Source of the DNA: an uncultured Burkholderiales bacterium | Lineage (GTDB): Bacteria; Pseudomonadota; Gammaproteobacteria; Burkholderiales; Burkholderiaceae | DNA: 11,288 bases | Direction of reading: 5' to 3' | Assembly: GCA_903845315.1 (NCBI GenBank) | Contig: CAIMWY010000094.1 | Location: forward strand, 1 to 11,288 | In this document: positions 6,618-11,288 of the stretch, piece after piece | Layout of the letters: every line of letters starts with the position of its first letter | Position numbering within the stretch: position 1 is the stretch's first letter | Program-made: the position numbers and the translations under genes | Notes under the pieces: generated by a model | The model's database searches: none | Seen by the model: only the letters and a program-made list of their open reading frames with translations | Told to the model about the DNA's origin: nothing

Positions 6618-7382
6618 TTGTTGACTGCTATGTTGATCAAGTACGCACGTCTCATTTTTTCGTTCACACAAGCTTTTTGGATCTTGTGGGTGCGTTGCCC
6701 ACGTTTGAGTCGTGAACAGAAGTGGGCTGAAATTCAAAGTTGGTCACAACGCACCTTGGCCATCATGGGTGTGAGCGTGAGGGTTCATCCAGGTCAAGAT
6801 TTTTCAGCCCTGTTTGCTTCACCTCAGCTATTGGTGGCCAATCATGTGTCTTGGCTGGACGTGTTGGTGATTCAGTCTTTGCAACCCAGCGTATTTGTGT
6901 CCAAAAAAGAGGTGCGCGCCTGGCCGGTGGTGGGCGCGATTGCCCACGCATGTGAGGTGGTCTTTGTTGATCGCGGCTCTCCCAGTTCGGCACGCAAGAT
7001 GGTGGCTGATGTGACTGATGCACTGGCACGAGGGTATCGGGTGACGGGGTTTCCAGAAGGCACCAGCACCGAAGGCCACGAAGTGCGCATGTTTCACGCC
7101 AATTTGTTTGAAGCAGCGATTGACCGTTCGGTCGATGTGCAACCCGTGGCGCTGCGCTATATCAATGCCGCCACAGGTGAGCACTGCCAAGTGGCTGCGT
7201 TTGTGGGTGCGATTGGATTTATGGAGTCGCTGCACAAGGTAATGTGTGCACCGTCAATCACTGTGCGCTTGCACATGGGTGAGCCACTGTCTCCACAGGG
7301 CCACTCGCGCAGAACACTCGCGCATCTGTCGCACCGGAGTGTGAGCGCTCAACTTCAGGCACTCAGCGCCGCCACGAACTGA
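6618..7382 (+). CDS. olsA: 1-acyl-glycerol-phosphate / lyso-ornithine lipid O-acyltransferase
   Basis: About 250 residues of the PlsC/LPLAT family. The catalytic HX4D is in NHVSWLD (H76 to D81), followed by FVDRG (116-120) and the acceptor-binding FPEGTSTEG (145-153). A hydrophobic N-terminal segment (about 9-26) suggests membrane association. Divergent pairing with olsB makes it the likely OlsA, which acylates lyso-ornithine lipid with acyl-ACP; some OlsA proteins also act on lysophosphatidic acid, so a plain PlsC cannot be excluded. The start is uncertain: TTG at 6618 has AGGA (6605-6608) nine bases upstream, whereas the first ATG at 6630 has no ribosome site. The two differ by four residues. 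The stop overlaps the convergent TRAP permease gene by 20 bp. Confidence 0.83.
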   Translation: MLTAMLIKYARLIFSFTQAFWILWVRCPRLSREQKWAEIQSWSQRTLAIMGVSVRVHPGQDFSALFASPQLLVANHVSWLDVLVIQSLQPSVFVSKKEVRAWPVVGAIAHACEVVFVDRGSPSSARKMVADVTDALARGYRVTGFPEGTSTEGHEVRMFHANLFEAAIDRSVDVQPVALRYINAATGEHCQVAAFVGAIGFMESLHKVMCAPSITVRLHMGEPLSPQGHSRRTLAHLSHRSVSAQLQALSAATN

Positions 7383-9153
7383 CCAACTCTGGCAAGCCCA
7401 AGGCCAAAAGTGGCAACCAAGAAATGAGCAAGGTTCCCACAAAAATCGCACCCAAAGCGGGCAACACGGACAAAGCAACGCGACGTAGGGGTTTTTGAAA
7501 TACCGCAGAAGCAAAATAAATGTTCATGCCAGCAGGGGGACACAAAAAGCCCATTTCCATGTTGGCTAAGAAAATAATGCCGAAGTGCACGGGGTCGATG
7601 CCATAGCTCTGCGCCAAGGGCAATAACAATGGAACCAGCACAACAATGGCCGCATAAATTTCCATCAAAGCGCCAGCCAATAACAAAAAAACATTTAACG
7701 CTAACAAGAACACCCATTTGTTTTGGGTCACAGTTTGAACCCAATCGACGGCGAGATCAGGAATGCCTGCATCCACAAAGTAGTTGGTCAACCCCAAAGC
7801 CATGCCCAGGATCAGCATGACGCCGCCAATGATTTGCGCGCACTCCGACAGACACTTGCCCAGCAAGTGCCAACCCAATTCTCGGTGCGCTAGGGCTTGG
7901 GTGGTGACGGCATACAGGGCGGTCAAGGCAGCGCTTTCGGTGGGCGTAGCCAAGCCACTGACGAGGGAACCAATCGCAACGATCGGCGCCAAGATTTCCC
8001 ATTTAGCCGACCAGCAAGCCGTTGTCAAAGAAGTGGCAGATACCGGAGCACTGGCACGCGCTTGTAGCTCAACATGGGACTGCCTCAGATAACCCCCAAA
8101 GACCAACAAACATCCCACCATGACCACCGCCGGAACCAAGCCTGCTAAGAACATGGTGTTGATGGGTACGCGCGCAATGATGGCGTACATGATGAGCGGC
8201 ACCGACGGGGCCAACAACACGCCCAACGCACTGGCGCTGGTGACCAAGCTGATGCCTTTGGTCTCTGGGTAACCTGCATTGCGCAGCAACGGCAAAAGCA
8301 AGCCACCCAGGGCCAAAATGGTCACGCCGCTGCCACCCGTGAAGGCGGTGAAGCACGAGCACAACACCGCAGCCGCCAACACAGAGCCCATGGCACCGCC
8401 GCCAAACATGGCCATGAAGACAGCCCCCAACCGCTGCGCAGCCCCCGTGCGCGCAAACACCAAGCCAGCCAAGGTGAACAGGGGCAAAGCCGGCAAAGAA
8501 GGGTTGACCGTGATTTGGTAATGCGACAACGCCACCGACGCCAATGGCAAACCGTCTTGCCAAAACAGCGCCAAAGCCAAGCCACCCAGCACGACAAAGA
8601 TAGGCGCACCGCACACCAAGATGAAGAGTAGGCCCAGCCCGATGGGCCATAAGGTGAGCGCTTGTCCATCGAACTGCCATGCCGTCACAAATCCAAGCAA
8701 GGGCCACACGCAAGCACTGAACCCACGCCACGCCAAGGAAGCGATGCCACGCATGGCCAGCTTTGCGCCCAACACGGCAAAGCCAAAAGGCATTACGGCT
8801 TGAACCCACCATACCGGCATGGCATAGGCCAACAGTTGCGAAGCCTCTCGCTCGCTCACCACCAACTGCCAACTGGCCCACGACAAGACGCCACAAATCA
8901 CTGCAGCACTGGCATGCGCCAGCCCTTGTCGTCCTGGCAGCAATGCGCCCAAGCTAGAGAGGTGGCCGTGGCGCTCGGCCACCAAGGCGCCACACATGGC
9001 CATCCACAGACCTAGGTGCTGCACCAGAATCGGTGCGTTTTCTATGCCCTTGCCTAGTACAGGACGGGCCAATATTTCGAGCAACGGAATCAGAACCATG
9101 AGCACCAAGGCCACAGAGGCCAAGGTCTCATCGAAGCGCCAACCCAGCCGCAT
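7363..9153 (-). CDS. TRAP transporter fused DctQM permease
   Basis: A 596-residue fusion of the two TRAP membrane subunits. Residues about 10-150 form a small DctQ-like part with roughly four hydrophobic segments, including LGLWMAMCGALVAERHGHL. Residues about 165-596 form the large DctM part with many membrane segments. The DctM part has the family motifs FTGGSGVTILALGGLLLP (about 271-288), SALGVLLAPSVPLIMYA, ATPTESAA and PPAGMNIYFAS (about 539-549). It drives ion-coupled uptake together with the binding protein encoded just upstream. ATG at 9153 overlaps the binding-protein stop as TGATG; a GTG one codon earlier is an alternative. Fused QM permeases are known in TPR-associated TRAP systems. 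The 3' end overlaps olsA by 20 bp convergently. The substrate is unknown. Confidence 0.93.
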   Translation of the reverse strand: MRLGWRFDETLASVALVLMVLIPLLEILARPVLGKGIENAPILVQHLGLWMAMCGALVAERHGHLSSLGALLPGRQGLAHASAAVICGVLSWASWQLVVSEREASQLLAYAMPVWWVQAVMPFGFAVLGAKLAMRGIASLAWRGFSACVWPLLGFVTAWQFDGQALTLWPIGLGLLFILVCGAPIFVVLGGLALALFWQDGLPLASVALSHYQITVNPSLPALPLFTLAGLVFARTGAAQRLGAVFMAMFGGGAMGSVLAAAVLCSCFTAFTGGSGVTILALGGLLLPLLRNAGYPETKGISLVTSASALGVLLAPSVPLIMYAIIARVPINTMFLAGLVPAVVMVGCLLVFGGYLRQSHVELQARASAPVSATSLTTACWSAKWEILAPIVAIGSLVSGLATPTESAALTALYAVTTQALAHRELGWHLLGKCLSECAQIIGGVMLILGMALGLTNYFVDAGIPDLAVDWVQTVTQNKWVFLLALNVFLLLAGALMEIYAAIVVLVPLLLPLAQSYGIDPVHFGIIFLANMEMGFLCPPAGMNIYFASAVFQKPLRRVALSVLPALGAIFVGTLLISWLPLLALGLPELVSSWRR

Positions 9154-10163
9154 CACTTGGTCTTGCTCGATCGAAAGGTTTTGAGGTGGCGCATGACTTC
9201 GTCAAAGGTGTCGGCAGGTACTAAGGTGCCGCGAATGCGGGGATAGAGTTTGTCGGCCAACTCATTCCATTCACGCATTTGTTCTGGATTGGGACGATTG
9301 ACTATGAGCCCACGTTTTTTCATGGCGTCGACAGCTTCTTCCACTTCAAGGCGCGCTTTGCTGCGAATTTGGACACCCGCTTTTTCGCCCGCAATACGCA
9401 CCACGTCTTGCGTGGCAGGCGACATGTCGTCCCACGCTTTCTTCGTCACCACCAAGGCGCCAACGATCGGTGCCCAATTGATTTCGAGCATGTTGGGGGC
9501 CATGGTGTAGACCTGACTTGCGAGCGCAAAGTAAGGGGTCGAAGGCACCACGTTGATCATGCCAGTTTGGACAGACGGCAAGATGTCACTGGTCTCCAAA
9601 GGCACCGGGGTGTACCCCAAGCTCTTCATGATCTCTTGCTGGTCAGCCTCACCACCCCATGCAAAGAACTTCATCTTCTTATAGTCATCAGGTCTGAAGG
9701 CTGCCTCTTTGGAGAAGAAACGCACCCAACCCGCATCGCCCCAAGCCAGCACGACAAAGCCTTTGTCGAGAAACTTTTTTTCCATGGCAGGGCGCATTTT
9801 TTCGCGCACGTAGTCCACTTCTTCCCAATTTTTAAACAGCAGAGGCATGGCTTGTAACGCGCTGATGGAGGGCTCGATCTCATGCAAGCCAACCACCGAC
9901 AACAAAGCACCCTGCAACTGACCGATGCGCATGCGTCGCGCCAATTCGGTTTCGCCGCCTTGACTGCCATCGGGAAAGACCACATATTTGGCCCCTGCCC
10001 CTTGGGCAGTGCGCCAAGCCTCTCCAACCTCCATCAATTGGCGGTGATAGAGCGAGTTTTTGGGGGCCAAGGTCCCCAAACGTAAAAGTTTGTCAGCGGC
10101 GTAGCTGGCGCCAACGCTCAACACAAGAAGACAGGCCAAGAAAATAGAAATGGGTTGAAACAC
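9153..10163 (-). CDS. TRAP transporter substrate-binding protein (DctP family)
   Basis: A 336-residue periplasmic DctP-family protein. Residues 1-23 are a signal peptide with a hydrophobic core and an AYAA-type cleavage region before DKLLRLGTLAP. FPDGSQGGETELARRMRIGQ (63-82) and LQAMPLLFKNWEEVD (103-117) match the fold's conserved parts. Where many DctP proteins have a carboxylate-binding arginine in a KGLKIR-type motif, this one reads DYKKMKFFAWGG (160-171), so the ligand may not be a simple C4-dicarboxylate. The start is GTG at 10163, in the same frame as and 9 bases after the tatT stop. No upstream alternative exists, because only three codons separate it from that TGA. The n-region lacks Lys or Arg, which is unusual. 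The stop overlaps the permease start. Confidence 0.92.
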   Translation of the reverse strand: MFQPISIFLACLLVLSVGASYAADKLLRLGTLAPKNSLYHRQLMEVGEAWRTAQGAGAKYVVFPDGSQGGETELARRMRIGQLQGALLSVVGLHEIEPSISALQAMPLLFKNWEEVDYVREKMRPAMEKKFLDKGFVVLAWGDAGWVRFFSKEAAFRPDDYKKMKFFAWGGEADQQEIMKSLGYTPVPLETSDILPSVQTGMINVVPSTPYFALASQVYTMAPNMLEINWAPIVGALVVTKKAWDDMSPATQDVVRIAGEKAGVQIRSKARLEVEEAVDAMKKRGLIVNRPNPEQMREWNELADKLYPRIRGTLVPADTFDEVMRHLKTFRSSKTK

Positions 10164-10172
10164 GCAGTACTT

Positions 10173-11039
10173 TCAGAAAAGATCGTTCGCCATGCCAAGC
10201 AGCCACGCGGCGCGCTCACGCATGATGTCGTTTTGCAAGTTTCGGTGAAGTGCAGCAACTTCTAGGGCGCGCTGCAACAACGCTTCAAATTGGGCGCGGT
10301 CGCCGCTTGGCAGTGCTAAGTTTTCGGCTTTCGCCACATAGACCCCGGCACTCTGGCCCGCACTTGCGGTGATGGCTTGCTCAAAGTAAATACTGGCTTG
10401 TTGGGCGGAGCCTCCGGGACGTGAGGCCTCAAAGGTGCCCATCAAGCTGGCCAAAGCACCTTGTGCAAAATCGGGTTGCTTGAGCCATGCCAAGTGCCCT
10501 AAGCGAATAGCGACAGGCAAATCAGCGACGACATCCGGGTTGTCTTTGGACAGAGAAATCCAACCACCCCAAGAGGCCGCAGCCCAATAGGCTATGGCCA
10601 CTTGGTCTTGCGTCAGTCTGAGCGTTTTCGCATCATCCGTTTGCGCCAAAGCCTTAGAGAAACCTGGCGAACTGGCTTCCAGCGCAGCCATGGCGTGACG
10701 CTGCGCACGCGCATACAAGCGGGCCGCACGCTCACGCAGCTTTTGTGCAGCAACTGCGTCTTGAATTTCAAGCTTGTCGGCTTCAAACGCCACAAAGGCA
10801 TAGGCATATTGGGTAAAACCGCCTGCAACAGCAGAAGCCAACTTGAGATGACCGGGAACCTCGCGCAACAAAGACTCAGAGAGCTTGAGATAGAAAGCGC
10901 TTGCCTCGCGGGCGAGGACCAAGTCGTCCTCGGGCATCTGGGTTTGGCTTGACAAGGCATTGGCAGCTTCATCCACCACATAGGGACGGATTGCGCATCC
11001 CGTGCTGGCAAGCACGAAACAACAAAAACCAGTTGTCAA
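10173..11039 (-). CDS. tatT: TRAP-associated TPR-like lipoprotein (TatT component)
   Basis: An alpha-helical lipoprotein of about 290 residues, first gene of the TRAP operon. The signal segment ends LASTGC, with the lipidated cysteine at residue 15 counted from the TTG start. The rest is rich in Ala and amphipathic helices, for example REASAFYLKLSESLL, AAIAYWAAASWGGWISLS-like WAAASWGGWISLSKD, LGHLAWLKQPDFAQGALASL and ERAAWLLGMANDLF, as in the T component first described in Treponema pallidum (Tp0956), which docks on the binding protein Tp0957. TTG at 11039 is the first conventional start but gives a signal peptide without any basic residue. Extending to ATT at 11057 adds six residues including an Arg and has AGAGG seven bases upstream, so initiation on a rare ATT is possible. 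The operon order T-P-QM matches TPAT systems. Confidence 0.82.
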   Translation of the reverse strand: MTTGFCCFVLASTGCAIRPYVVDEAANALSSQTQMPEDDLVLAREASAFYLKLSESLLREVPGHLKLASAVAGGFTQYAYAFVAFEADKLEIQDAVAAQKLRERAARLYARAQRHAMAALEASSPGFSKALAQTDDAKTLRLTQDQVAIAYWAAASWGGWISLSKDNPDVVADLPVAIRLGHLAWLKQPDFAQGALASLMGTFEASRPGGSAQQASIYFEQAITASAGQSAGVYVAKAENLALPSGDRAQFEALLQRALEVAALHRNLQNDIMRERAAWLLGMANDLF

Positions 11040-11097
11040 AAAAAAGAGCCTAAAAATGATGCCACCTCTGATTCAGCAGATTGCCAAATTGAGCGGG

Positions 11098-11131
11098 ACT
11101 TTAGCCACGAATTGTGAAAGTCCGGTGACAG
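11098..11131 (-). promoter_or_regulatory. Candidate Pho-type promoter of the TRAP operon
   Basis: On the minus strand CTGTCACCGGACTTTCAC (11131-11114) matches 13 of 18 consensus Pho-box positions, with the two half sites CTGTCAC and CTTTCAC exactly 11 bp apart. Exactly ten bases further lies TAAAGT (11103-11098), a 4-of-6 match to the -10. This is the phoA/pstS geometry. It would start transcription near 11091. It is weaker than the ppk box. Confidence 0.5.
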
Positions 11132-11132
11132 T

Positions 11133-11166
11133 TTGTCATCAAGTTGCCACACAGTACCGAGATGAT
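11133..11166 (+). promoter_or_regulatory. Candidate Pho-type promoter facing right
   Basis: On the + strand TTGTCATCAAGTTGCCAC (11133-11150) matches 13 of 18 Pho-box positions. Ten bases further lies GATGAT (11161-11166), a 4-of-6 -10. The predicted start near 11173 would leave a short leader holding the ribosome site of the next gene. One base separates it from the opposite box; together they form the dyad TGACA-GTT-TGTCA (11126-11138). Confidence 0.4.
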
Positions 11167-11189
11167 TGATGGCAAAGGAATGATCCCGC

Positions 11190-11288
11190 ATGAAACCAAC
11201 CGACACACCCTTAGACGATGAGCAAATTCGCCGTTTACGCGAGGATATCTTGGACTCGATCGACGAAGAGTTGGAGATGTCTTTTGAA
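11190..11288 (+). CDS. Unidentified acidic protein, N-terminus only (partial)
   Basis: ATG at 11190 follows AAGGAA (11175-11180) by nine bases, and the frame stays open to the right edge (33 codons). The visible part, starting MKPTDTPLDDEQIRRLRED and continuing ILDSIDEELEMSFE, is strongly acidic and looks like one amphipathic helix. I do not recognise the family. It is divergent from the TRAP operon and may share its regulatory region. Other ATGs at 11169 and 11180 run into stops at once. Confidence 0.65.
   Translation, partial: MKPTDTPLDDEQIRRLREDILDSIDEELEMSFE

Noticed and set aside
8069..8896. 275-codon open frame on - strand
   Set aside because: Alternate frame inside the DctQM permease; Gly/Cys/Trp-rich shadow composition.
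9279..9857. 192-codon open frame on + strand
   Set aside because: Antisense to the DctP gene; His-rich shadow without family features.

Overview
The window looks like a chromosomal segment from a betaproteobacterium of the order Burkholderiales, most likely family Comamonadaceae. This is judged from the protein sequences (the Ppk1, OlsB and PlcP-type proteins resemble that group) and from gene order; the genus cannot be fixed from sequence alone. Coding density is very high. No mobile elements, tRNA, rRNA or CRISPR were seen, and no gene-free stretch exceeds about 150 bases.

Left part (1-3341), polyphosphate module. It holds the 3' end of exopolyphosphatase (ppx, +), a small protein with a Lys/Ala-rich histone-like tail and a ribbon-helix-helix-like C-terminus (+), then convergently sixA and ppk (-). 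A very good PhoB box (16 of 18 positions of the E. coli consensus) lies just upstream of ppk.

Middle part (3460-7382), phosphate-saving membrane lipid module. olsB, plcP and agt form a tight minus-strand operon with start/stop overlaps of the TGATG and ATGA type, and olsA is divergent from olsB. The predicted products make ornithine lipid (OlsB, OlsA), release diacylglycerol from phospholipids (PlcP) and glycosylate it (Agt). This is the classical membrane remodelling response to phosphate starvation. All of olsB-plcP-agt-ppk-sixA point the same way, so lipid-phosphate salvage and polyphosphate storage sit in one directional gene array with an internal Pho promoter.

Right part (7363-11057), a three-gene TRAP transporter operon. 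It encodes a TatT-type TPR-like lipoprotein, a DctP-family binding protein and a fused DctQM permease. This is the TPR-protein-associated TRAP (TPAT) type. The binding protein lacks the usual ligand-carboxylate arginine motif. Upstream, two degenerate Pho-box-like elements lie back to back, one facing the TRAP operon and one facing an unidentified partial gene that runs off the right end (11190-11288). If both are real, the whole window is a phosphate-stress neighbourhood: storage (Ppk, Ppx, SixA, histone-like protein), phospholipid replacement (PlcP, Agt, OlsA, OlsB) and an uptake system of unknown substrate.
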